Shown: positions 46,701 through 57,635, counted from the stretch's first letter. The stretch: DNA of 64,000 nt from Proales similis (GCA_019059635.1 JAGVRJ010000012.1:620001-684000); one strand, 5' to 3'. Numbers and translations: made by a program. Notes: generated by a model from the sequence alone, not told the origin.

Positions 46701-47390
46701 GACTTATAAAGTTGCACTGATCTGGCCACTAGGGCCCACGGCTAATTAGAAGCGAATTCTAAAACGAAGGTATTTGGCTAAGAGGCAATAGAAGCAAGAA
46801 CAACAGTCCGCTATTTCCTGCGCCTCTTTGATATTTGCCTTTGATGTTCATTAAAGACGAGTCAGAGTAAATGCGATCTGACAACATCGCTTCTTCTGCA
46901 CATAAGGCGATTTGGGCGCGCATATGATTGTTGTTTGCGTTTCACCAACTGCCACTAATGGAGTTGGCGGTAAATCGCCAAAAGTAAAGTGGCTCATAAA
47001 AATCGGCTTCCAACTCGCAAGGAGCGCAAGAATTCGAGCACTTCTCGGATGAATGATTGATTGGGGATAAACACCAACGTTGAAATAAAACAGAGCAGAA
47101 TGATATGCGCTCAAGGCCGGACATGTCGTCTGGCACATCACATGAATTTCGATAAGAAAAAAGTGGACAATTGAATGACCAGGAACGAGTCCAGCTCTAC
47201 GAGACAACAAAATCTTTTAAATCAAATCACTTACTCGGCTGTCTGGCATGGTAGTCGGCAGGTCACAGATGAGCTCGATTGATTGGCCGCTGTTGACCAG
47301 TTTGGTTTCGGTTTCGAATGGCTGCTCGCGCAAGAAGCGAGCGTCAGATTCTGCGAAGGTGAGCAGAACCACTTGCAAAAGAAGAAACAT
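43772..47390 (-). CDS. GPI-anchored three-Ig cell-adhesion protein (lachesin-like)
   Basis: IgLON/lachesin-type neural adhesion molecule. Exons: 47235-47390 (signal peptide MFLLLQVVLLTFAES, start of Ig1 with the first Cys in IELICDL), 44984-45191 (rest of Ig1, EWSLTIHSISEEDAGVYLCK), 44646-44921 (Ig2, STVAFRCEAFGTPAANITWY ... NYQCKASNNIPPSD), 43772-44580 (Ig3, VLNCTISANPLTNQDFWRKN ... DAGLYECTAENELRIS, then a long stalk and a hydrophobic C-terminus SISIILLVLLTALHLY typical of a GPI signal). The last exon may contain a stop-free intron (from about 44101). An upstream in-frame ATG at 47420 is possible. Intron 45192-47234 (2.0 kb) is far longer than any other here. Poly(A) signal 43565-43570. Confidence 0.82.
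45192..47234 (-). other. 2.0-kb intron of the Ig-domain gene
   Basis: Lies between the signal-peptide exon and the second half of Ig1; splice sites and phase agree (CGA|GTC). The ORFs inside show no domain. It is AT-rich with many TTAATTA-like words. In a locus where introns average about 60 bp this size suggests regulatory content, which is inference. Confidence 0.6.
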
Positions 47391-50300
47391 TTTTGCTTTT
47401 GATTGAACGGCGATTGTCATATTGGCGTTGGCTAGATTGTGCTCGTGTGATCAATATCTTTGCTTGTTGTCTCTTTCCATCACAATTCGTCGTCACCAGT
47501 TGGTTCGGGCCGATTGATTCTATCTATGGCTCTTATCTCTTCTCGGCCACTTCGCTCTCTTTCGTGTTTAGGTTCTAAGGCGAAACGGCGGAGTGCTTAA
47601 GATTGACACATTCGATTTTGATTAAATGAAGATTAAGGAAGCGATGGGTAGATTGACGTGCGCAGCCATCTACTATGCATGGGCCAGACTGATAGAAGCC
47701 ACCACTCGAAATTCAGCTTGTCGCATGAATTGAGTACCAAGAGGCCTACTTGTGTCCATCTCGCTCATTTCAGCTGAGAGGCTACAAGAAAACAAAATAG
47801 ATGCCGAAATTTAATACGAGTAGGCCAAGGGGCGAACGAGAAGGAGAAGAAAAGAGAAGCTTAAGTGCGAATGAATGCCAATGCTTCGATCGATTCAAAA
47901 TCGCCAACTTGGCGGGCCAATCAGAATGCGCGCAGCAAACTAAGCTCAATATCCCCGCCCATGCGGCCGCTGGAGTGGGCCAGCCCTGCTAGCGGCTATG
48001 AAATTTGAAATCAGGTAGCACACGCCCACTCAATTGAAAGAATATTAGCTAAGCATCAGTCAACGCGCGATCTCTTTCTGTCTTAAATTCTCGATCTGCT
48101 TCCGGTCGCTTTGTAAACCGCTTATGATTCTGAATAATAGGCAAACGAAGCAAGCGACAGAGAGGTTCATCTCGGCTCAAGCATGGCTGCACAATATGAT
48201 GATGGTGCGATCACTCGGAAATTAATGAGATGGAAGCGATCAAGTCCGGATCGGTTACGAATGGCTTGTTGCTTGAATTGTGAATGGAGAGCGCAAATTA
48301 GCCTCAAACTCGCGCGGCCTGATCTCTTGCTTGTTTGAAATGACGAAGGTGCCGCGGCCAATTTAAATGCTTCTGGTGTAAAGAGGTTTGAAAAGCGAAG
48401 CGAATTAAATTTAATAAGACGGATGCAGGACGAGCGCCCCTTTGCTCACTCGGTCCAAATCAATGAATGAGTCAAAATTGGACGCGAAATTAAAGGCAAA
48501 TAACGAGTTCGAGTTTGTATCGAATACGAATTGACTTATTGCCTCGACTGGCCTCGTACGCTTTTGGTGCGTCAAATAAACGTACAATCCAATTACACGC
48601 TTTGTTTGCTCACAGCAAGCATCCGCTTATTTGCATGATCGCACCTAGGCTAATGTTCTGTCCAGCATATCGAGAGTAGATCGAGCGAAAAAGAAATACC
48701 AAGGCACTTGATAAGAACAAAGATTGACTGATTGACCGACCGAGTGGCGCGTGTAGTGAGAATAGAAACCACCAAGTGGCTTTGTATCAAATGTTGCCGT
48801 CTTTTGGCTAATCTACGCTCGTCTGAAATATATTGCTAGAAATAGTCGCCCGAACAGCGCCTGAATGTTTGGGTTTGGGAAAGTCACGAAAAGAAAACAA
48901 TCGAATCCATTAGAATAATAAAGTCATATTCCGCTAGGTGGACAACCGGTCGGTCTGACACACTCCGTTTGCTGGCTTCTGGCTTCAGTTTTAACTCATC
49001 AATATTCAGCGGTGCAAACAAAGCTGTGAGCCGCATTCACTCGCTAGCCAAAGCGAACGAACGTGATGCCCTGTCTTAGAATAAGGCGAGCAGCAATGCT
49101 TATCAAAAACTCGTAGACGAGCCGACATGGCTTTGAGCAAAACTGGTGAAAGTAAGATGAAAAGAAAATAAGGGTGCAAAAAGTAGCCCGATTGTCCATG
49201 TCTCTGAATGGGCCGCACACGCACACACCCGACACAAACGCGATTGTCGACACTGGCGAGCTGAACGGCGGCGGTGGCGGCAATTTTATTGAAAATCTCA
49301 TGCGCGAACACGATTCGCGTGATTATATGGGCACAATGTGTGCGCTCGGCCAACTAAACTCCGACCTGTAGGGTGAAATTGTGCATTAAAATGAAATTGT
49401 TCATTTATGGCCAGATCGCGCGCGAGTCAAATACGTTGATAAATATACTTCTGGCCGTGTGAAGAACCAGTGGCTACAGCGGTCAGAACTAAATCGCGTG
49501 GCGAGCGTCGTTATAAAGGCCCCCTTAGATTGTTGAGTAAGTGGTGGACTGACTCGGCTGGTCGACGGCTCCGGCTGGGCCGCTTATCAGCGTCATCTCT
49601 ACTCTGCATTCGGGACGAAAATAAACTCATCGTAGAAGGAATAAACATGTTGGCGCGCAAACAAACGAGTTTAGCGTGAGCGTCAACACTCCTCATCGAT
49701 CAGGATAGTCTGACAGACAACGGCTATCTGGTTCGCGATCGGACCACTGCTGTTTGCCATTCAGACTCCTCCACACGAGTAAACAATCCGCTTCGTTCTA
49801 TATTCATGTCCATCAAAAAAACAAAAGAGAATAAAAAATCGATTCTGAAAATTAGGCGTCCGCTCGTCTTCTTTATCAAGTGCTCGCTCGATTTCATGGG
49901 GCCAAGCTCGCCAATAGCTTATTGACTTCCGTTTGACAGTCGGTCAATGCTCGTGCATACAGCACTCAGCGGCTGTCTCAGCACACAAACACGCTTCGCT
50001 TCTCTTCGACGATGATGGTCAAGCCTGACCAACGTTTCCGTCAGCTTCAAATGCTCGCCCCTCCTTTTCACACTCGCGCGCTACATACGCACACATTAAA
50101 CACCGGTCCATGCTCGGGGCAGCGTTATCTTAGCCAATTAATATTAATTCGAGTCAGAGCATGAAATAAAATTGATCGTCGGGATGATAAATGTTCATTG
50201 GGGTCCTTATTTATCGATCTGTGCGCTGCTGCACGCCTGTTTATGGCCGAATAGAGCAGCTTGACGATCATCGGCCAACAAGTGCCTATCGCTCATATGG

Positions 50301-51990
50301 CGTGAGATTATCTCCCTGTGCCATCTATTTCTATCCTACTGCCATTAATCCTAATTTACCTTGCATCATTTGGATAGAAGGTGCCTCATGCTGCTTTAAT
50401 CGCTCTCGATTTGCTTACTTTCGCCAGCAATTTGTTTTCGTTTCCACTAGAATAACAAACACTTGTTCGAACGAGCAGAAATTCGTCTATCACACGATCA
50501 CAACTAGAGCAGAAAGTAAAGCGAGTCAATTTTTACTCGGAGCGATCGACCTAAAGACTTGGCGAGCAGTCGTTCCTTAATTCGCTCAATCTCATGGAAC
50601 ATTAGCAGTGCTAATTCAAATGCTTTCACTCCCAAAAACTAAATGCTCTTACTCACGTCCAGTCATCTCAAAATGGTCAAGTGCACTCTTCTCTTTAACT
50701 TGCATTTCAGGCTATGCGCTTGAGCATGTGCGGATGAGAACACAGACTGCTGCCCATTTAGACGATATTACCCAGAATTCAACTCGAGAATGGACGATTT
50801 TATCGTTCAAATTGAAACATAAAATTCTGAATGAGCCGAACTGAGCGACAAGAAATGAAGAATAATAAACACCAAACAAAAGTGCCTACTTCAGATGTCT
50901 CAGTACAAATTTAACCTAAATGTAAGGCAGCATTCCTCGACGACGAGTAATTTGACTCGGCGCAGTTTGCTCACTGTGCACCAAACCAAGTGCACTCTCG
51001 TATCGGTTTTCGACCGACTTGACTAAAAATTCAAATCAACTGTCTCGCTGTCTTCTTGGTCGCACAAGTGGCAGTTTCGTACAAATAGCTCTTTGTTTGG
51101 AAAACGCCACAGGATACATTCATCACCATGCCTATTCAATTACAATATAAATGCAGCAAGCCCAATATTTGAACGGATGTTTGTCCGAGTCAAGTGCTTG
51201 TGTGTGTGTATATGCGTTTGTGTGTGTGTGTGTGTGAGGAGAATATAAATGGCGGGATGGAGTTAATGGCCAGTGGCATAGAAGGCCACACGCACGTCGG
51301 CATTCGAGCTAATAAATTGGCAGCTGCAGCTCGTTTCGACCTATTGCTCGCCATTAGGAATAACAATGCGTGTCAGACGGTGCGAAAGTTATTCGCGATC
51401 TCTATTCGATAAGCGTGAATACACGCTGTCTGCGTAAACCGAGCAAGAAAGCAGGCCTGCCTACTTGTGTGGTTTAATCGACCCGCATTCCAATACTTTC
51501 TCTCGCCAAACGAATGCAAATTACCACCAGATTTATCATCAAATTTTTTGATTTATTCTCAATTCATTAATCTAGATTAGTTCATCCAGCAAATTTAACT
51601 CCTATTTAATAGATATGATAATTTGAGAGATAATGATGGAGAAAGGGTTTCAGGCCAGAGAGAATTGGAGGACTCTTTAAGCGAGTCAATGAGCCTAATT
51701 GGATGAGCAACGATACAAGTAATTAGCTCATATGAAAGCGATCAAATTTGCAATGTCTCTATTAAAAAAGCCATCCGGCGGCGTCTTGGTATTCCTTCAA
51801 AATTCAATAATAACAAACTATTGATAATCAGGTAAAGGCCTCGAATCGGAACTAAAGCAAGCCAGTGAATTTTTGAATAAGCAAACCTCAGCTGTTCTAT
51901 TTAAAGATGATGCAGACTGGTTAGGAAAATTAATTTCAAAAATAGGAAAAATCAATTATAGTAAAGAAACCCAAGGACATGGCTGTAGAA
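47391..51990. other. 4.6-kb gene-poor region
   Basis: The longest stretch without a recognisable gene. ORFs on both strands are short, uneven in composition and lack domains. There is a (TG)n microsatellite at about 51199-51237. It presumably holds the promoter of the Ig gene at the left end and the first repeat-protein promoter at the right end. Confidence 0.5.
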
Positions 51991-51995
51991 AGGGA

Positions 51996-52001
51996 TATAA
52001 A
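51996..52001 (+). promoter_or_regulatory. TATA box of repeat-protein gene 1
   Basis: TATAAA located 72 bp before the ATG at 52068. The same sequence at the same distance precedes the second copy (53589-53594), and the intervening leader is identical in both, so it is very likely the core promoter. Confidence 0.75.
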
Positions 52002-52067
52002 TGAAAGGGAGAAAGCTGAGAGAAAGCAAAGCGAGCTAGAAACGAAAAGACAAGACTCAAGTGTAAA

Positions 52068-52724
52068 ATGAAGGCCTGTTTAGCTGTTCTTTCCCTATTG
52101 GTGGTGAGCGCTTATGGCGCAAGCATGATGCACCGCATGGGACGTATGAGTAGGATGAGCAGAGTCGGCGGTAGTGGATATGGAGCGGCACCAGCCTACG
52201 AGGCCAAACAGGAGTATGAGGCTCCAGCACCAGCCTACGAGGCCAAACAGGAGTATGAAGCTCCGGCACCAGCCTATGAGGCCAAGCAGGAGTATGAAGC
52301 TCCAGCACCAGCCTACGAGGCCAAACAGGAGTATGAGGCTCCAGCACCAGCCTATGAGGCCAAACAGGAGTATGAGGCTCCGGCACCAGCCTACGAGGCC
52401 AAGCAGGAGTATGAGGCTCCGGCACCAGCCTACGAGGCCAAGCAGGAGTATGAGGCTCCAGCACCAGCCTACGAGGCCAAGCAGGAGTATGAGGCTCCGG
52501 CACCAGCCTATGAGGCCAAGCAAGAATACGAGGCTCCGGCACCAGCCTATGAGGCCAAGCAAGAATACGAGGCTCCGGCACCAGCCTATGAGGCCAAGCA
52601 AGAATACGAGGCTCCAGCACCAGCCTATGAGGCCAAACAGGAGTATGAAGCTCCGGCACCAGCCTACGAGGCCAAGCAAGAATACGAGGCTCCGGCACCG
52701 GCTTATGAGGCCAAAAGATATTAG
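52068..52724 (+). CDS. Secreted 13-residue-repeat protein, copy 1
   Basis: Single-exon, 218-residue protein. Signal peptide MKACLAVLSLLVVSAYGAS; a Met/Arg/Ser-rich spacer (MMHRMGRMSRMSRVGGSGYG); then 13 tandem copies of AYEAKQEYEAPAP (39 nt each) and a terminal AYEAKRY. Each unit carries two Tyr, two Lys/Gln and four to five Ala/Pro, and is acidic overall. Such composition occurs in secreted structural or adhesive proteins where Tyr and Lys are cross-linked, but no family is recognised. TATA box at 51996; AATAAA at 52770-52775. A near-identical start is found in copy 2, 1.6 kb downstream. Because the repeat length is a multiple of three, several other frames are also open across it; these are shadows. 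Confidence 0.88.
   Translation: MKACLAVLSLLVVSAYGASMMHRMGRMSRMSRVGGSGYGAAPAYEAKQEYEAPAPAYEAKQEYEAPAPAYEAKQEYEAPAPAYEAKQEYEAPAPAYEAKQEYEAPAPAYEAKQEYEAPAPAYEAKQEYEAPAPAYEAKQEYEAPAPAYEAKQEYEAPAPAYEAKQEYEAPAPAYEAKQEYEAPAPAYEAKQEYEAPAPAYEAKQEYEAPAPAYEAKRY
52198..52704 (+). repeat. 39-bp coding tandem repeat, 13 units
   Basis: Unit encodes AYEAKQEYEAPAP. Units differ only at synonymous third positions (TAC/TAT, AAA/AAG, GAG/GAA, CCA/CCG), with runs of identical variants that suggest recent unit duplication and homogenisation. Confidence 0.9.
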
Positions 52725-53588
52725 TTTTTTAAGCGTAGCACCTTTCATTTAAAGGATCTCCTAGTTTTTAATAAAATATGATTTTTACCCCCATAGTCGA
52801 TGAAATTTTTTTTACTTAGTTATATTTTGACTCGGTTTTCATTCCCAATGCATTTAATTATTTCTTTTTTTTTCAGTGTTTGTTGATTCATTGATCTCTG
52901 ATGATTCTTGGTTGCAAATAGAACGCATTTAATATTAACAACCGCCATTTACCCTCTTTTAAGCGCTAATTCGGATCTAAACAACTCTCTAAAGGTGACA
53001 GCCGAGAGTTGGCTTCTTTATATTTTTGGGATCGAGGTCAGACTGATGAGCATGATCGGTCACGGAAAGTGCCTCAAATGCAGCTCTTTAAGTCGCATCT
53101 TTTATATGGAAGGTTTTTCGAACATAAACGCATCATCATATCACTATTTTTAGGGACGAAGAAAATACCCTAATGCTTATTGAAACCTTTTGCAAAATGG
53201 AATTTCGAATTTTCTCCAAACTGATAAAGGAATTCTAAAATTTCGAAAACAATATCAGATATCCTTGAGTCTTAGATATTCACGTTATGATTACTAAGCT
53301 GAAGTCAAATTTGGGAAACCCTGTGGTACTATCCTAAAATAGAAAAGACTCGCATTTTGATCCTTTCCTTATTGGATTTTCAATAAACTTCAAGTAAAAT
53401 TAAGAGTGATTATAATCAAGGCAGTTTTTCTAAAAATAGCGATTCGAAAGAAATGGTAGAAAATATCTACAAGAACAAAAATAAAATTCTATATTGATTG
53501 AGACCTTAAAATTGCTTACTAAAGCCTTGTAGAAATCGTAATCATTATTAGCTGTGATCAAAAATAAGCTTTTGCTAAGTGAGAATGG
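52725..53588. other. AT-rich spacer between the two repeat-protein genes
   Basis: Contains the copy 1 poly(A) signal, then about 800 bp of AT-rich sequence. The ORF at 52908-53153 has no recognisable domain and no supported start. It shares no obvious similarity with the region upstream of copy 1 apart from the last 72 bp before each ATG. Confidence 0.5.
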
Positions 53589-53594
53589 TATAAA
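53589..53594 (+). promoter_or_regulatory. TATA box of repeat-protein gene 2
   Basis: TATAAA 72 bp before the ATG at 53661, followed by the same leader as in copy 1. Confidence 0.75.
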
Positions 53595-53660
53595 TGAAAG
53601 GGAGAAAGCTGAGAGAAAGCAAAGCGAGCTAGAAACGAAAAGACAAGACTCAAGTGTAAA

Positions 53661-54203
53661 ATGAAGGCCTGTTTAGCTGTTCTTTCCCTGTTGGTGGTGA
53701 GCGCTTATGGCGCAAGCATGATGCACCGCATGGGACGTATGAGTAGGATGAGCAGAGTCGGCGGTAGTGGATATGGAGCGGCACCAGCCTACGAGGCCAA
53801 ACAGGAGTATGAAGCTCCGGCACCAGCCTATGAGGCCAAGCAGGAGTATGAAGCTCCAGCACCAGCCTACGAGGCCAAACAGGAGTATGAGGCTCCGGCA
53901 CCAGCCTATGAGGCCAAGCAAGAATACGAGGCTCCAGCACCAGCCTATGAGGCCAAACAGGAGTATGAGGCTCCGGCACCAGCCTATGAGGCCAAACAGG
54001 AGTATGAGGCTCCAGCACCAGCCTACGAGGCCAAACAGGAGTATGAGGCTCCAGCACCAGCCTACGAGGCCAAACAGGAGTATGAGGCTCCAGCACCAGC
54101 CTATGAGGCCAAGCAGGAGTATGAAGCTCCAGCACCAGCCTATGAGGCCAAACAGGAGTATGAGGCTCCAGCACCAGCCTATGAGGCAAAAAACGCGTAT
54201 TAA
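53661..54203 (+). CDS. Secreted 13-residue-repeat protein, copy 2
   Basis: Paralogue of the gene at 52068: same 42-residue N-terminus (signal peptide plus Met/Arg spacer), then 10 copies of AYEAKQEYEAPAP and a different end, AYEAKNAY (copy 1 ends AYEAKRY). 180 residues in one exon. The promoter-proximal 72 bp and the 5' coding part are almost base-identical to copy 1, while sequence farther upstream and the 3' UTR differ. A recent tandem duplication or gene conversion of this block is inferred. Poly(A) signal 54263-54268. Role unknown; likely a secreted structural protein expressed together with copy 1. Confidence 0.88.
   Translation: MKACLAVLSLLVVSAYGASMMHRMGRMSRMSRVGGSGYGAAPAYEAKQEYEAPAPAYEAKQEYEAPAPAYEAKQEYEAPAPAYEAKQEYEAPAPAYEAKQEYEAPAPAYEAKQEYEAPAPAYEAKQEYEAPAPAYEAKQEYEAPAPAYEAKQEYEAPAPAYEAKQEYEAPAPAYEAKNAY
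53791..54180 (+). repeat. 39-bp coding tandem repeat, 10 units
   Basis: Same unit as in copy 1, with a different order of synonymous variants. Some variant blocks (AAGCAAGAATACGAGGC) appear in both genes, which fits exchange between them. Confidence 0.9.
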
Positions 54204-54347
54204 AATGTCTCATTATTGAGTTTTAACCATTATAGTTTCTCCAAATTGTCGATATAGAATTAAATAAATTATTAATCTGAATGTTGTAGGTCAGTTTTTT
54301 GAATCTAGGTCATTCCAGTTTGCCGTCTTCGTGTTTTATCGGTAGCA

Positions 54348-57108
54348 ATGAAGAATTATCTTCAAGTCATTGACTATGCCATTTTCGCTTCTGTTCTTAT
54401 TATCTCTTCATGTATTGGAATATTCTTCGGCTTTTTCTCTAAAAAGCCGCACACAACCAAAGAATTGTTTACTGCTAGTAAATCGATGGGGGTGAGTAGT
54501 TTTGCGTTTAAAAATCTTATTTTCATTTGACTTGGTTTGAAAAGGTATTCCCAACCGCCATGAGTTTGCTTGCCAGCTTTATGTCCGGCATTACAGTATT
54601 GGGCAACCCTGCCGAGGCATATAACTATGGAACAATGTTTTTGTGGACAGGTTTTGCTTTTTTGTGTATTGTTGAGTACTTCCTATTTTTAGACCTCAAT
54701 TTATTCCAAGGAGTAGCTCACATTATTGTTGCGATTGTCACATCCCTTCTATTCATTCCGTTATTTTACAATCTTGGATTTACTTCGGCTTACCAGGTTC
54801 ACTTTAGACTTAAAAAAACTAACAACTTCTATTTCAAAAAAATTCAATTTAAGTACCTTGAGATTCGTTTTAACAAATTTGTCAAGCTTTTCGCCAGCCT
54901 AACATTTTTGTTTCAGACGGTAAAATGATTTACGGCCCAAACAATTAGTTAATAACCGTTCCTTGGCCTAGGCTATTTATATGGCTTTGGGTGAGTTTAA
55001 GGTTATCATTAGGCTTATGAATGTATTTCAAGTCCTGATTAGTTTTATATGCTCCGGCACTTGCGCTCAACCAGGGTGAGTGTGCTGCAATAAACATCGC
55101 ATAATCAAATATTGAATTTGCTTTAGTCGTTGGATTGAACCGTTGGATTTCTGTAACTCTTATTTGCGCGGTTTGCACGTTCTATACATCAGTTGGCGGA
55201 ATGAAAGCAGTAATGTGGTAGGAAAAATTCTCTCATTCCCTTTAAATCGACTTAAACCATTTTTTTATTAAAGGACCGATACATTCCAAATTCTGATTAT
55301 GTTGATAGGGCTATTATCACCGATGATCAAAGGAATTATTGATCAAGGGGGCATAGAGAGGATTTGGAATGTTAACTTAAACCGTGATAGAATCGAGTTT
55401 TTTAAGTATTTTATTCTCAGATACCAATTAAACTTCCTCTTAAATTTGAAATTATCCAGCTTCGACCCGGACCCGAGAGCTCGACATACAGTGTGGGGCC
55501 TGAGTGTCGGGACTTGCTTCCAGTGGCTGGCAGTTTACGGCGTGAGTCAAGCCCAAGTTCAGCGTTACTTGAGCGTGCCTTCAGTACGAATAGCCCAAAA
55601 GTAAAGCAAAGAAACACATGTATTGAGATATTTTGAGATTAATTAACAAACTCTTCCTAAGGGCGCTTATAATCAACGCTGTTGGTCTTTTGGCCATTTT
55701 AAGCTTAACAGTTTTCATGGGCTTGGTGATATTCGCCAAGTATGAAGGCTGCGACCCCATATTGAGTGGTAATATAGCCACCAGTGAACAGGTTCTATAG
55801 CATGCAAGGACTTTCCGAGCTTTTTCATTGTATCCCTTGTACACTTGAAGCTCTTTCCCTATTATGTCATGGACACATTGACAGGCATCCCAGGCCTGCC
55901 AGGACTCTTCCTTTCATGTCTATTTAGTGCAGCTCTGAGGTAAGACTGTTATAGCGACGAAATAATCGCTATTTCATGTTCGCTTACCAGCACGGTTTCC
56001 ACTGGACTCAACAGCTTGGCCACGGTCTTCTACGAGGACATAATCAAGGAACATTTTCCAATTGATGGGATAATCAAAAATGAGCGATTCAGCTCCATAA
56101 CTATTTGTAGAAGCCTTTTTGCCTTATGAAAACATTCCACTTAATCTTAATTTAAGGTATAATCTTTGGAATTTTATGCCTTGTTCTCACATTTATGGTT
56201 TCTTTGTTGGGAGCACTTCTTCAGGTAATATTTGCCAATCTATCTGTATTGATGATTCTTCAATTTAAATCATTTCCTCTTCTCGAATAGGCTGCACTGT
56301 CTCTATTTGGGTAAGATATCGACCAAAGTCAATTTTGCACTCTGCTATTCAGTTCAAAATCTAAAAAATCTCCTCTATAGAATTATCGGCGGCCCTGTCT
56401 TGGGTCTTTTCGTCCTCGGTTAGTTTAAATCCAAGAAATTCTAGAATGGCCCAAAAGACAACGACTTTTAAATATCGATATTTCAGGGCTTTTCTTCCCT
56501 TTTGCCAATTCAACTGGAGCTCTGATAGGCGCCTTTAGTGGATTAGCATTCAATTTGTGGATTTTTGTTGGGTTTCAGCAAATGAACATCTCTTATCCCA
56601 AGAAAGATAGATTCACATTCGGGTGCACATCTGAAAGGAACCAGATGAATTACCGTTTTTTAAACAACTATAATCTGAAACTGCTGCTTAATGAAACCGT
56701 GACATTCCCAACCACTCAATCCACCACACCAATTCATGAATTTCAGACTGCACCAAAGTAAACAAAACCATTTCGCTTGCTTAAACTTTTGAATACAATT
56801 TCTCGCAAAATCCAGTTACACGGGAATCGAGAACCTTTATGCACTCAGCTATACATGGTATGGTTTCGTTGCTGTACTCATTGTTTGCACGGTTGGCTGC
56901 CTGGTCAGTCTGATAACAGGTAAAATATACGGCTTTTTTCACCTGAAAGACGAAAGTATGACGATTCGTTTACGAAGGGCCAACTAAAGCAGACTCAATT
57001 GACCCCCGCTACATAATTCAAGTGCCTTTTTTTCGATTGATAAAGAGGGCAATCGCCAAGAGAAAGACTCACTCGAAAGAAGAGAGAAAGCAAGCGGGCG
57101 AATGCTAA
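54348..57108 (+). CDS. SLC5-type sodium-coupled solute transporter (SMCT-like)
   Basis: Sodium/solute symporter of the monocarboxylate/multivitamin branch, which is expanded in invertebrates. The first helices read VIDYAIFASVLIISSCIGIF with KELFTASKSMG, then PTAMSLLASFMSGITVLGNP, YNLGFTSAYQYLEIRF, GGMKAVMWTDTFQILIMLIG, then VYGVSQAQVQRYLSVPS, later helices in 55.8-56.6 kb and a final one near 56860-56920. The C-terminus is basic (RAIAKRKTHSKEEREQAGEC). Resolved exons: 54348-54491, 54545-54650, 54711-54796, 54854-54919, 54972-54990, 55043-55075, 55127-55217, 55274 onward; the fifth is a 19-nt microexon. About ten further small exons follow. Substrate cannot be told from sequence. It converges on MRGBP, with poly(A) signal 57149-57154. 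Confidence 0.85.
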
Positions 57109-57145
57109 ATCTGATGAGCAATAGAATACGCAGTACAATTAGCCT

Positions 57146-57154
57146 TTTAATAAA
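57146..57154. terminator. shared poly(A) element of two convergent genes
   Basis: TTTAATAAA reads AATAAA on the plus strand (57149-57154) and ATTAAA on the minus strand (57146-57151). It lies 38 bp after the transporter stop and 40 bp after the MRGBP stop, so both genes may use it. Confidence 0.55.
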
Positions 57155-57193
57155 CATGAAAAAATTAAGTCTTAAAAGAAGTTAAAAGTGCCT

Positions 57194-57635
57194 CTAACGA
57201 GTGCGTTTCTTGTTTTTGGGAGGCGCACCACGCCTTCCAGTTTCCTTCGGGGCTTTCTCAGGCTTAATCTCAGGCTTTGAAGATGACTCCGAGTCGTCTG
57301 ATATGTTCAAACTAGAGTTCTCATAACCCGGGAGTGAAAACTCAACCTCATTGTTCGGAAACGGCGCAATGTCGTTTTCGTCCTAAATTAAATCGACTTA
57401 AATGCCGAGTGTGGATTTCTAGGTGGTAAGTATGGAATACCAGAGCTTTCATGTCATAAATCGCATTCAGGTGGTCCCAAATTTGCTGCATGGTCAGTTT
57501 CGTTTCGCTTATGTCATTGAACTTTTCATAAATGAATATCATTTGGAAGCTTCGATTCTCTCCCACAGGCTTGTGATCGATCATCGAGTAGAAAAGATTA
57601 ACTTCCATTTCGGGCGTCCATATTACTTCGGCCAT
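57194..57635 (-). CDS. mrgbp: MRGBP (Eaf7), NuA4/TIP60 acetyltransferase subunit
   Basis: Adapter that binds MRG15/MRGX in the TIP60 histone acetyltransferase complex. Two exons: 57441-57635 and 57194-57382, both in phase. Exon 1 has the conserved block WTPEMEVNLFYSMIDHKPVG, NRSFQMIFIYEKFND, MQQIWDHLNAIYDMKAL; exon 2 continues DENDIAPFPNNEVEFSLP and ends in an acidic then Lys/Arg-rich tail (PPKNKKRTR). Predicted length 127 residues, shorter than the human protein (about 200). Divergent from CCDC13, 334 bp away. Confidence 0.92.

Noticed and set aside
45675-47210. Short ORFs inside the 2-kb intron of the Ig gene
   Set aside because: None shows a domain, start context or splice pattern; they look like chance frames.
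52057-52698. Long minus-strand ORF (213 codons, Trp/His/Pro/Arg-rich) and other long frames over the repeats
   Set aside because: They arise from the 39-bp stop-free repeat. The plus frame has a signal peptide, TATA box and poly(A) signal; the others do not.
52198-54180. Regular ~39-bp repeats that could be taken for a CRISPR array
   Set aside because: Repeats are directly adjacent with no spacers, are in frame in a signal-peptide protein, and the genome is animal.
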